This document shows, piece by piece, positions 46,801 through 55,693 of a stretch of DNA of 64,000 bases. This DNA comes from Vibrio sp. PID17_43 (GTDB lineage: Bacteria > Pseudomonadota > Gammaproteobacteria > Enterobacterales > Vibrionaceae). The notes under the pieces were generated by a model that was not told the DNA's origin, ran no database searches, and saw only the letters and a list, made by a program, of their open reading frames with translations. The position numbers were made by a program, and so were the translations under genes. The DNA is taken from assembly GCF_002608565.1 (NCBI RefSeq), contig NZ_LIXM01000015.1, forward strand, positions 1 through 64,000. The letters are read 5' to 3'. Position 1 is the first letter of the stretch. Each line of letters begins with the position of its first letter.

Positions 46801-48164
46801 GATTTAGGCTTACTTTTTTTCTTGCGATAGGTTTTACGGCGACGAGGGCCAGACTTTGGTGATTGGCCATCAAGGTCTGCTGCCATCGCTTGACGCATTT
46901 CACGCCCAGCATTTTGGAAAGTTTCCCACCATTTGGCAAGCTTCTGAGTGTCTCCACCTTCAATTTCACCGCGCATTTCAAGGAAATCAAAGCCAGCTCT
47001 AAATTTATTGAGCTCCATCAGACGAGATGCGCGCTTACCATTGCGTCGTGGAAGACGTAATTGTAGCTGCCAAATTTCTCGAATGGTGGCGGTATGACGA
47101 CGTGGAATGGCAATCGTGCGAACTTGATCATCAAGGATGATGTTACTTGCTTCCATTATCGCATCGTAGTGGCATAGGTTATGTTGCTCCATTAGCTTGT
47201 CAGCGAGGGCACATAGCGGGTACCACAGCATCGCAGCAAACATAAATGCTGGATTGATGCGTTTACCTTCTTCGATACGAATGTCTGTTGAGTCCAATAC
47301 CAAATCCAGCATTTGCTCTGTATGAGATTCGTAATCTTCAGTGAAGTGTTCAGAAATCGCAGGGAACAGCTGTTGGAATAAGTTGTATTCACGTAGCAGG
47401 TGGTAAGTCTCTAGGCCGTGACCTGCTTGAAGCAGCTTTAGTGACTCTTCGAATAGACGTGCTGACGGGATGTCACGCAGTAGTGGCGCCATCTCTTCGA
47501 TTGGTGCTGCCGTGTCTTCTTCGATGTCGAAGTCGAGTTTTACGGCAAAGCGGACCGCACGCAACATGCGCACTGGATCTTCGCGGTAACGAGTTTCAGG
47601 ATCACCGATCAGGCGAATAAGACGATCTTCTAAATCTTCAATCCCACGAGCGTAATCGTGAATTGAGTAATCTGCGATGTTGTAGTACATCGAGTTTATC
47701 GTGAAGTCGCGACGTTCGGCATCTTCATCAACGGTGCCGTAGACGTTATCTCTTAACAACATCCCTTCTTTTGATTGCTGAGAGATGTTTTTATTTTTTT
47801 GCTCTTGGTGGTGACCACGGAAGGTGGCGACTTCGATGATGTCTCGGCCAAACATAATGTGGGCAAGACGAAAACGTCGGCCAATCAAGCGGCAGTTTCT
47901 AAACAATTGCTTGATTTGCTCAGGTGTTGCGTTAGTCGCAATATCAAAGTCTTTGGGCTTTTGTCCTAGCAGTAAGTCTCGAACCCCGCCACCCACAAGA
48001 AAAGCATCGAAACCAGCACCATTTAGGCGATATAGTACCTTCAGTGCATTATCACTGATGTGCTTACGCGAAATGTTGTGCTCTTCACGAGTTATTACAT
48101 TGAGAGCGAGCTCTGGGATAGTGGCAGGTTCGCTTGTTGTACAGTCGTTTGTATTCATGTGCAT
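46797..48164 (-). CDS. pcnB: Poly(A) polymerase I PcnB
   Basis: 455 residues. The nucleotidyltransferase motif FLVGGGVRDLLLGQKPKDFDIAT (about 55-77) is followed by RRDFTINSMYY and a basic C-terminal tail (GPRRRKTYRKKKSK). Adds poly(A) tails that promote mRNA decay. An ATG two codons on is an equally good start. Operon with folK. Confidence 0.96.
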   Translation of the reverse strand: MHMNTNDCTTSEPATIPELALNVITREEHNISRKHISDNALKVLYRLNGAGFDAFLVGGGVRDLLLGQKPKDFDIATNATPEQIKQLFRNCRLIGRRFRLAHIMFGRDIIEVATFRGHHQEQKNKNISQQSKEGMLLRDNVYGTVDEDAERRDFTINSMYYNIADYSIHDYARGIEDLEDRLIRLIGDPETRYREDPVRMLRAVRFAVKLDFDIEEDTAAPIEEMAPLLRDIPSARLFEESLKLLQAGHGLETYHLLREYNLFQQLFPAISEHFTEDYESHTEQMLDLVLDSTDIRIEEGKRINPAFMFAAMLWYPLCALADKLMEQHNLCHYDAIMEASNIILDDQVRTIAIPRRHTATIREIWQLQLRLPRRNGKRASRLMELNKFRAGFDFLEMRGEIEGGDTQKLAKWWETFQNAGREMRQAMAADLDGQSPKSGPRRRKTYRKKKSKPKS

Positions 48165-48266
48165 CTGGCAATTACTGGGTTTAATCCAATTTTGCTTTGG
48201 TTAGTTATCTAAGCCTCAAGGGCTGATTTTGCGGCTAATAATAGCCTACACGGTGCCATTTGAGAA

Positions 48267-49130
48267 TCACGGCGTGATTTCTATCTCTAATGGAAGCTGT
48301 TCTAAGCGCCAATTTTCGCATCCCCAACGTAGAATGTCGTTGAGATTCGCGGACTTAATATGGCCTGGTAGATTAAAACCTAAAAACCTCATGGCATGCA
48401 GCAAAGTTGGTTTTGGGTCATTGATATCAATGGCTGTCGCATGATTCTGCTTTGACAGCTTATTACCGTTACTGTCCATCGCCAACGGCAAATGTAAGTA
48501 ACGTACCTCAGGTTGTTCCAGAATTCGGTACAAGCTGATTTGGCGGCCGGTGGGCTCAATTAAGTCAGCGCCGCGAACGACCTCGGTGACGCCTTGATCA
48601 ATGTCGTCTAATACTACCGCAAGATTATAAGCAAATAACCCATCGCGACGTTTAATAATGAAATCTTCATTCACTAAGGCTGCAGGAATCGCTATTCTAC
48701 CGTGTTTCTGATCTAAGAAACTAGCGATGGGCTGGGTCATTTTTAGGCGGATTGCGCCTTCTTGCAAGCCTTTGTCGCGGCAAGTGCCTGGATAATAGCC
48801 ACCATGTTCTTTAATTTGCTTACGCGTGCACTGGCAGTAATAGGCATCGCCGTTGGCTAGCCAAGCGTCAATTTGTGCTTGATAAAGGTCGTGTCGTTCA
48901 CTTTGATACACGACGTCCCCATCCCAAAGCAAGTGGTAAGCTCGTAGTGCTTGTAAGATGGCTTCAGAAGCACCGGGCATTTCTCTAGGCGGGTCGAGAT
49001 CTTCAATTCGGACTAACCAATCACCATGGTTTGCTTTCGCCTGGAAGTAACTACCCAGAGCAGCAACCAGTGAACCAAAATGTAATGGGCCTGAAGGGGA
49101 TGGGGCGAATCGACCTACGTAGCGTGTCAT
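48267..49130 (-). CDS. gluQ: Glutamyl-Q tRNA(Asp) synthetase GluQ
   Basis: 287 residues from MTRYVGRFAPSPSGPLH; a TTG start five codons earlier is weaker. Truncated GluRS: HIGH-like region, zinc site YCQCTRKQIKEHGGYYPGTC and no anticodon-binding domain. Glutamylates queuosine in tRNA-Asp. Located downstream of dksA, as in E. coli. Confidence 0.96.
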   Translation of the reverse strand: MTRYVGRFAPSPSGPLHFGSLVAALGSYFQAKANHGDWLVRIEDLDPPREMPGASEAILQALRAYHLLWDGDVVYQSERHDLYQAQIDAWLANGDAYYCQCTRKQIKEHGGYYPGTCRDKGLQEGAIRLKMTQPIASFLDQKHGRIAIPAALVNEDFIIKRRDGLFAYNLAVVLDDIDQGVTEVVRGADLIEPTGRQISLYRILEQPEVRYLHLPLAMDSNGNKLSKQNHATAIDINDPKPTLLHAMRFLGFNLPGHIKSANLNDILRWGCENWRLEQLPLEIEITP

Positions 49131-49337
49131 GCGTGTGTATCTCAAGGTTATACCAAGCGTAGTATGTAGTGGTTTATTCTAGCTGATGAAAATGCTCGAT
49201 AATGGCGTTAAAAATTTCGATATTAGAATAACTCGTTATCGAAAATTTTCGCCTTGTTCTCAAACATTTCCTCTACGCTATTGTTGAGCACTTGCTTACT
49301 GTGGTTGGTATTATTTGGGTATATAAATTAAACCAAA

Positions 49338-49367
49338 ACAAAAAGGGAGCCTGAGCTCCCTTTTAGT
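49338..49367 (-). terminator. Terminator of dksA
   Basis: Stem AAAAGGGAGC / GCTCCCTTTT with a 4-base loop, followed on the minus strand by TTGTTTTGG, 23 bases beyond dksA. Some transcripts may read through into gluQ. Confidence 0.9.
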
Positions 49368-49386
49368 AATCATAATGCTTGGTCGA

Positions 49387-49833
49387 TTAACCTTGCATTT
49401 GCTTCTCTTTGATTTCTGCAAGTGTTTTACAGTCAATACAAAGATCTGCTGTTGGGCGCGCTTCAAGACGACGGACGCCAATCTCAACGCCACAAGACTC
49501 ACAGAAGCCGAAATCGTCTTCGTTAATTTTGTCTAGCGTTTTCTCGATCTTCTTGATCAAGCGACGTTCACGGTCACGGTTACGCAGTTCTAAGCTGAAC
49601 TCTTCCTCTTGAGAGGCACGGTCAACTGGATCTGGGAAGTTTGCGGCTTCGTCCTGCATATGGTGTACAGTGCGACCGACTTCTTCCCTGAGCTGATTAC
49701 GCCAAGCTGTTAAGATTTTAGTAAAGTGTTCCACTTGCTCTGGTGACATATACTCTTCACCAGGCTTTTCCTGATATGGCTCCACACCAGCAATGGCTAG
49801 GATGCCTATCGTTTTTTTCTTTGATTCTGGCAT
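49387..49833 (-). CDS. dksA: RNA polymerase-binding transcription factor DksA
   Basis: 148 residues. The coiled coil with the tip [17 protein letters not shown] and the zinc finger CESCGVEIG...CIDC near the C-terminus. Acts with ppGpp on rRNA and stress promoters. Confidence 0.98.
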   Translation of the reverse strand: MPESKKKTIGILAIAGVEPYQEKPGEEYMSPEQVEHFTKILTAWRNQLREEVGRTVHHMQDEAANFPDPVDRASQEEEFSLELRNRDRERRLIKKIEKTLDKINEDDFGFCESCGVEIGVRRLEARPTADLCIDCKTLAEIKEKQMQG

Positions 49834-49970
49834 ACAGCATCTCCTACTTACACCTAGTCAACTGCTATGCAGTCAATTTAAGGCGGGTATCTATAGCAAA
49901 AAGAGACGAAGCAGGCAATCACTGAATTATAAACTTATCGTCATTGTGAAGATAACATCATTTTTTTCAA

Positions 49971-50687
49971 TTAATTGATAAAATCAACAGCAGAAATTAG
50001 TTTGATTTCAGTATCGCTTAGTTCTGCTTTATAGCAGAGCACTTCTACTCCAGCGTTTTGTGCTTGTTTTAGTAACATTGAATATTTCGCGTCTATATGG
50101 TGTGCCGCGGATACTTTTTCAATGCCTGAATGTAAAACAGTGAATAAAAGTATGGCTCTACTTCCATTTTGTGCCATATCTGTGAGTTCTCTCAGGTGCT
50201 TTTGACCTCGTGTGGTGACGGCATCTGGGAAATAGCCTTGTCCTGATGGGGTTTCTTCATCAAGCAGAGTGACGCTTTTCACCTCTATATAGCACTTTGG
50301 TTTGTCGCTTGCGCTGAGCAAGATATCAATTCGGCTATTTTCATTGCCGTATTTCACCTCAGTTTGAAGTTGGTCATATCCAATGAGTTCTGAAATAACA
50401 TCATTTTCAATGGCTTCGACGGCTAATTGGTTAGCGCGAGCGGTATTGACACAGATTCTGTGCCCTTGTGCGGTCTCACTAAGCTCCCAACTGTTTGGGT
50501 ATTTTCGCTTAGGGTTATCCGAGGTGGAGTACCAAACTTTGTTGCCAGGTGTTGCACAACCTGTCATTGCACCAGTGTTAGCACAATGGATGGTACGAAC
50601 TTCACCGTTATCTAATTCGATATCGGCAAGAAAGCGTTTGTAGCGTTTGAGCAGAGTTGCTGACTCTAGAGTAGGTTCGAAATGCAT
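49971..50687 (-). CDS. sfsA: SfsA, DNA/RNA nuclease-like sugar fermentation protein
   Basis: 238 residues. N-terminal OB-like part [18 protein letters not shown] and C-terminal nuclease-like segment [10 protein letters not shown] (about 130-139). Originally linked to maltose gene expression; nuclease-like fold. Divergent from hrpB. Confidence 0.94.
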   Translation of the reverse strand: MHFEPTLESATLLKRYKRFLADIELDNGEVRTIHCANTGAMTGCATPGNKVWYSTSDNPKRKYPNSWELSETAQGHRICVNTARANQLAVEAIENDVISELIGYDQLQTEVKYGNENSRIDILLSASDKPKCYIEVKSVTLLDEETPSGQGYFPDAVTTRGQKHLRELTDMAQNGSRAILLFTVLHSGIEKVSAAHHIDAKYSMLLKQAQNAGVEVLCYKAELSDTEIKLISAVDFIN

Positions 50688-50720
50688 TTTGCTTATTTAG
50701 ACGGGAAAGTTTTATGTACA

Positions 50721-53222
50721 ATGTTGCCACCATTACAACACAGGGTATTTCCTTTGTCACAATTGCCGATTGAAGCCGTGATGCCGCAATTACTTACGGC
50801 GGTCAAAAATCAACATCAAGTGATCCTCAAAGCCGATCCAGGGGCTGGTAAGTCAACCTATTTCCCATTGCAACTTGTGAAAAATCAAATTGTGTCAGGC
50901 AAGATCGTGATGCTCGAACCTCGACGTTTGGCGGCGCGCAATATTGCTCGTTACCTAGCGCAGCAACTGGGTGAGCAAGTTGGGGAGCGAGTGGGCTATC
51001 GAGTTCGCGGTGAGACAAAGGTAAGCCAGCATACTCAGCTCGAAATTGTCACGGAAGGGATCATGACACGAATGATCCAAAATGACCCTGAGTTAGATGG
51101 CATCGATCTACTGATCTTTGATGAATTTCATGAGCGCAGTATTCATGCAGATACCGCTTTAGCGTTCAGCCTTGAAGTGCAAGAAGCACTACGTGATGAT
51201 CTTAAGCTGGTGGTGATGTCGGCAACGCTCGATCAAGACGCATTGCAAACCTTGTTACCCGATGCGGCTTATATCGAATCCCAAGGCCGTAGCTTTGAGG
51301 TGGAAACGCGCTATTTTCCTTTAGGGACAAACGATCACTTGCCAACCTCAATGGCAAAAACGATCGAGAGTTTGATGCACAAAGAGCCTGGCTCTCTGCT
51401 TGCTTTCCTTCCTGGTGCCGCGGCGATTAAACAGGTGGAAGAACGTTTATCACACCTACCTGATAACATAGAAGTGTGCCCGCTTTATGGGCAACTCAGT
51501 TTCGCTGAGCAGCAAAAGGCCATCTCTCCAACGATTTCAGGCAAGCGTAAAGTTGTGCTAGCGACGAACATTGCCGAAACGTCGCTGACCATTGAAGGTA
51601 TTCGCCTGGTAGTGGATTCAGGACTAGAACGCGTCGCGCGCTTTGACTTGAAAAATGGATTAACCCGCCTTGAGCAAGTTCGAATTGCACAGTCATCGGC
51701 GATACAGCGTGCAGGTCGCGCAGGACGTGTTGAAGAGGGTATCTGTGTTCGACTTTATTCTGAGGCCCAGTTTAAGCAGCAACCCCAAGTACCACAGCCA
51801 GAAATTCTCCACACCGATCTCGCTAGTTTGGTGATGGAATTAGCGTTTTGGGGGGCCGGCGATATCTCCGCACTCAAATGGTTGAATATCCCATCAGCAG
51901 CCTCTCTTGCACAGTCTAAGCAATTGTTAGCTTCTTTGCGATTGCTAACGGAGTCAGGGCAATTATCGTCGGATGGTAAAATCGCTCATGAGTTGGGCGT
52001 TGAGCCTCGCTCTGCGGCTATGCTCATACAAGCGCAACATCATAGTGAAAAGATGCTAAATACCGCGCTGGCAGCGGTCGCCCTTATTGAAGAGCCAGAG
52101 CGCAATGTGGCGAATATTGCTCATAGTTTGCATCGCTGGGTGAGCGGTATCCACCCGAAAAAGTCGATGATGCTAAAGCGAGCGCAAACCCTTGCTCATA
52201 AACTGGGTTCTACATTCAATTTGTCTGCGATAGATGAAGCGTTATTACCTTTAGTGTTGAGTTTGGCATTTCCTGATCGTATCGCGCAACAAAGAGCCAA
52301 CCAGTACGGTCGTTTTACTTTAGCTAACGGACATGGTGCGGAGTGTCGACCAGAAGAAATGTTGGGTGGCTGCGAGTACTTAGTCGCGATAGATTTGATG
52401 CGCTCTCACTCTAATTCGAGCCAAATTCACTTGGCTTGCGAGCTAGATATCAATACCTTACAAGACGCTTTCGCTACGCTTTTTTCTTCAACCGAAATGG
52501 TTGATTGGGATAACGATAAAGGGCGATTGATTGCGGAGCAACAGCTCAAGCTCGGGCAGTTGGTCATTAAGCGCGAAACGTTGCCAAGCCCGGGTAAAGA
52601 AAAAATGACACAAGCTTTACTCACTTATGTCCGTCGTCACGGCTTACAGAGTTTAAACTGGACATCGGCCGCCGATAATTTATTAGAGCGTATTCGCTGT
52701 GCAGTGGAGTGGTTACCTGAGCAGGCTTGGCCGAGTTTTGATGAGACAAGTCTACTGGAGAGCTTAGAGGAATGGCTAGAGCCTTATATGGGTGCGGTAT
52801 CATCGGTGAAAGATCTTGAGAAAGTGAACTTGAGTGAAGCGCTGAATGCGCGACTCGGTTGGCCTTTGAATCAAAACATCGATGAATGGTTACCACAAGA
52901 TTACCGTTTACCAACTGGCTCAAAAAAGCGCATTCGTTACCAATTTGGCAGTGAGCCCGTATTGTCGGTGCGCATGCAAGAGGTGTTTGGCGAAAGCGCT
53001 TCACCGACCGTGGCATTGGGGCGCAAGCGATTGGTGCTTGAATTGCTTTCTCCAGCGCAGCGTCCACTTCAGGTGACGAAAGACTTAGCCGCATTTTGGG
53101 CGGGAAGTTATAAAGAAGTACAAAAAGAGATGAAAGGGCGTTACCCCAAACACGTATGGCCAGATGACCCTGCCACCCATGTAGCGACAACGAAAACAAA
53201 AAGACAATTAAATAATGACTGA
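50721..53222 (+). CDS. hrpB: ATP-dependent helicase HrpB
   Basis: 833 residues from the ATG of MLPPLQHRVFPLSQLP; a TTG start at LSQLPIEAV is the alternative. Walker A ADPGAGKSTYFPLQ (about 36-49), DEFH box, motif III SAT, and QRAGRAGR; the C-terminal HrpB domain. DEAH-family RNA helicase of unknown substrate. Its stop overlaps the mrcB ATG by 8 bases. Confidence 0.95.
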   Translation: MLPPLQHRVFPLSQLPIEAVMPQLLTAVKNQHQVILKADPGAGKSTYFPLQLVKNQIVSGKIVMLEPRRLAARNIARYLAQQLGEQVGERVGYRVRGETKVSQHTQLEIVTEGIMTRMIQNDPELDGIDLLIFDEFHERSIHADTALAFSLEVQEALRDDLKLVVMSATLDQDALQTLLPDAAYIESQGRSFEVETRYFPLGTNDHLPTSMAKTIESLMHKEPGSLLAFLPGAAAIKQVEERLSHLPDNIEVCPLYGQLSFAEQQKAISPTISGKRKVVLATNIAETSLTIEGIRLVVDSGLERVARFDLKNGLTRLEQVRIAQSSAIQRAGRAGRVEEGICVRLYSEAQFKQQPQVPQPEILHTDLASLVMELAFWGAGDISALKWLNIPSAASLAQSKQLLASLRLLTESGQLSSDGKIAHELGVEPRSAAMLIQAQHHSEKMLNTALAAVALIEEPERNVANIAHSLHRWVSGIHPKKSMMLKRAQTLAHKLGSTFNLSAIDEALLPLVLSLAFPDRIAQQRANQYGRFTLANGHGAECRPEEMLGGCEYLVAIDLMRSHSNSSQIHLACELDINTLQDAFATLFSSTEMVDWDNDKGRLIAEQQLKLGQLVIKRETLPSPGKEKMTQALLTYVRRHGLQSLNWTSAADNLLERIRCAVEWLPEQAWPSFDETSLLESLEEWLEPYMGAVSSVKDLEKVNLSEALNARLGWPLNQNIDEWLPQDYRLPTGSKKRIRYQFGSEPVLSVRMQEVFGESASPTVALGRKRLVLELLSPAQRPLQVTKDLAAFWAGSYKEVQKEMKGRYPKHVWPDDPATHVATTKTKRQLNND

Positions 53223-55605
53223 TACAAAAAAGCCGCACGAAAAAAAGGCGCCAGCGAAGAAAACCACCGCGACGAGAAGTCACGCATCAAGCAAAGGCAC
53301 TGCTAAGCGTACTCGTCGTGCACCATCGAAAAAGCCAAATCGTAATAAACGCTCTTGGCTGAAGATGTTATGGTCATTTTGTTGGAAAGCGGGGATCGCA
53401 TTAGCTGCGGTATTGGTGTTTGTTGGCATTTATTTAGATAGCGTGGTGAAAGATCGCTTTGATGGTCAGTTATTTGAGTTGCCTACGGTGGTCTATGCTC
53501 GCATTCTTAATTTAAGTCCGGGCGATAATCTGACCATTCAAGAGATGCGTAACGAACTGGATGTGTTGAATTACCGTAAAGTGAGCCAGCCTCGCTATCC
53601 GGGGGAGTATTCATCTTCATCGACGCGTATTGAATTAATCCGTCGCCCATTCGAGTTTGCCGATGGTCCTGAGCCAGATCGCCATGTCATGTTGCATTTT
53701 TCTAGCAGTGGTTTACAGCGTATTCAATCGTTGGAATCAAAAGGGGAGCTGGGTTATCTACGCATTGAACCTAAGATGCTGGGTATGTTGGAAAAAGATC
53801 AAAATGAACAGCGTTTGTTCTTACGTCGTGATCAATTCCCTGAGATTCTTGTTGATGCACTTCTTGCAACTGAAGACCGTGACTTCTACCAACACGATGG
53901 AGTATCTCCACTTGCGATCGGTCGCGCTTTGGTCGCCAACATCAAAGCAGGACGCACGGTACAAGGTGGCAGTACACTGACTCAACAGTTGGCAAAAAAC
54001 TTATTTTTAACTCGTGATAAAACCTTATGGCGTAAGGTGCGTGAAGCGTACATTGCGCTGATTCTGGATTACCGCTACAGCAAGGACCGTATTCTTGAAG
54101 CGTACCTCAACGAGGTGTATTTGGGGCAAAGCGGTGGTGATGCGATCCATGGCTTTGGCTTGGCTTCACGCTACTATTTTGGTCAACCGATCCAAGAGTT
54201 GCGTATTGATCAGTTAGCGATGCTAGTCGGAATGGTGAAAGGGCCATCTTATTACAACCCGATTCGATACCCAGAGCGCACGAAAGAACGCCGTGATTTG
54301 GTATTGCGCCTGCTTATGCAGCAAAACATGCTGACCTCAGAGCAATACGAGCAAGCGGTAAATCGTCCGCTCGATACACAAAGCAAGCCGCGTATTGCGA
54401 GTCGCCAACCTGCGTATTTCCAACAGCTGAATATCGAACTGAAAGAGAAAGTTGGCGATCAATTTAAGGCTGAGACGGGCTTGCGTTTGTTTACATCACT
54501 TGATCCAGTCTCGCAAAGTAAGATGGAAAAAGCGATCGCCAAGAAAATTCCTGAACTTGAAAAGCGCGCAGGTAAAGAGTTAGAAGCGGCAGCGGTGGCG
54601 GTGGATCGTCACAGTGGCGAAATTCGTGCCATGGTGGGGGGGAAGCGAGTCGGTTATGAAGGTTTTAACCGCGCGTTGAATGCGAGCCGCCCGATAGGTT
54701 CGCTAGTGAAACCAGCTATTTATTTAACAGCATTGGAACAACCAGAGAAATACAACTTGGCAACCACATTACATGACACACCGCTCAGCCTGAAAGGCAG
54801 TAAAGGGTCAGTATGGTCGCCACGTAATTTTGATCGTAAGTTCCGTGGTGATGTGCCGCTGTATATGGCTCTTGCTAAGTCTCTCAACGTTCCAACGGTA
54901 CGCCTTGGTATGCAACTTGGTATTCCAGAAGTGTCAGCAACTTTAGAACGTTTGGGTGTCAACAAAGATGAGATCCGCCCAGTGCCATCGATGTTTTTAG
55001 GTTCATTTTCGTTAACGCCTTTACAGGTCGCACAGATGTACCAGACAGTGACGAATTCAGGTAAACGCGCGAAGTTGAGCGCACTACGTTCAGTGATCGA
55101 TATGAACGGCAATGTGTTGTATCAATCGTTGCCTCGTTCTGCGCCAGCGGTGGATGAGCAAGCCGCATGGTTGACAACTTATGCGATGAAGCAAGGTGTT
55201 ACGCAAGGTACTGGCCGTTTCCTACAAAGTCAGTTTTCATGGGCGGCATTGGCGGGTAAAACAGGTACCAGTAATGATAGCCGTGATAGTTGGTTTGTTG
55301 GGGTAGATGGTCGTGAAGTCACCACGATTTGGCTTGGCCGCGATGATAACAAGTCCACCAAACTTACCGGTTCAAGCGGTGCGCTTCGTGTTTATGCGGA
55401 ATACTTAACACAACGTATCCCTGAAAGGTTGGAGTTGCCGTGGCCAAAAGAGGTGACCACATTGGGCTTTAAGCCAACACCTAATGGTGCGCTAGAGATG
55501 AATTGTCGTAGTCAACATAAATTGCCAGTGTGGGATAAAACGGGGCAGATAAAACAGCAATGTGAGAAAAAGTCGAATTGGTTGAATAGTTTATTTGATT
55601 GGTAA
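53215..55605 (+). CDS. mrcB: Penicillin-binding protein 1B MrcB
   Basis: 796 residues. A basic cytoplasmic tail (first ~50 residues, Lys/Arg/Thr rich), one membrane helix (about 60-78), UB2H domain, GT51 glycosyltransferase (catalytic Glu220 in ATEDRDFYQHDG; STLTQQLAKN) and transpeptidase with Ser496 in the SxxK GSLVK, SLN and KTGTS starting at 682. Polymerises and crosslinks peptidoglycan. Translation overlaps hrpB. Confidence 0.97.
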   Translation: MTDTKKPHEKKAPAKKTTATRSHASSKGTAKRTRRAPSKKPNRNKRSWLKMLWSFCWKAGIALAAVLVFVGIYLDSVVKDRFDGQLFELPTVVYARILNLSPGDNLTIQEMRNELDVLNYRKVSQPRYPGEYSSSSTRIELIRRPFEFADGPEPDRHVMLHFSSSGLQRIQSLESKGELGYLRIEPKMLGMLEKDQNEQRLFLRRDQFPEILVDALLATEDRDFYQHDGVSPLAIGRALVANIKAGRTVQGGSTLTQQLAKNLFLTRDKTLWRKVREAYIALILDYRYSKDRILEAYLNEVYLGQSGGDAIHGFGLASRYYFGQPIQELRIDQLAMLVGMVKGPSYYNPIRYPERTKERRDLVLRLLMQQNMLTSEQYEQAVNRPLDTQSKPRIASRQPAYFQQLNIELKEKVGDQFKAETGLRLFTSLDPVSQSKMEKAIAKKIPELEKRAGKELEAAAVAVDRHSGEIRAMVGGKRVGYEGFNRALNASRPIGSLVKPAIYLTALEQPEKYNLATTLHDTPLSLKGSKGSVWSPRNFDRKFRGDVPLYMALAKSLNVPTVRLGMQLGIPEVSATLERLGVNKDEIRPVPSMFLGSFSLTPLQVAQMYQTVTNSGKRAKLSALRSVIDMNGNVLYQSLPRSAPAVDEQAAWLTTYAMKQGVTQGTGRFLQSQFSWAALAGKTGTSNDSRDSWFVGVDGREVTTIWLGRDDNKSTKLTGSSGALRVYAEYLTQRIPERLELPWPKEVTTLGFKPTPNGALEMNCRSQHKLPVWDKTGQIKQQCEKKSNWLNSLFDW

Positions 55606-55693
55606 GACCATCAAAAACACCATCTATGACTTGTTTCGCTGTTCAAATCTTAGTAAAAGTAAGGTGATTAATACTCAGTAAAGGAAGATGTGA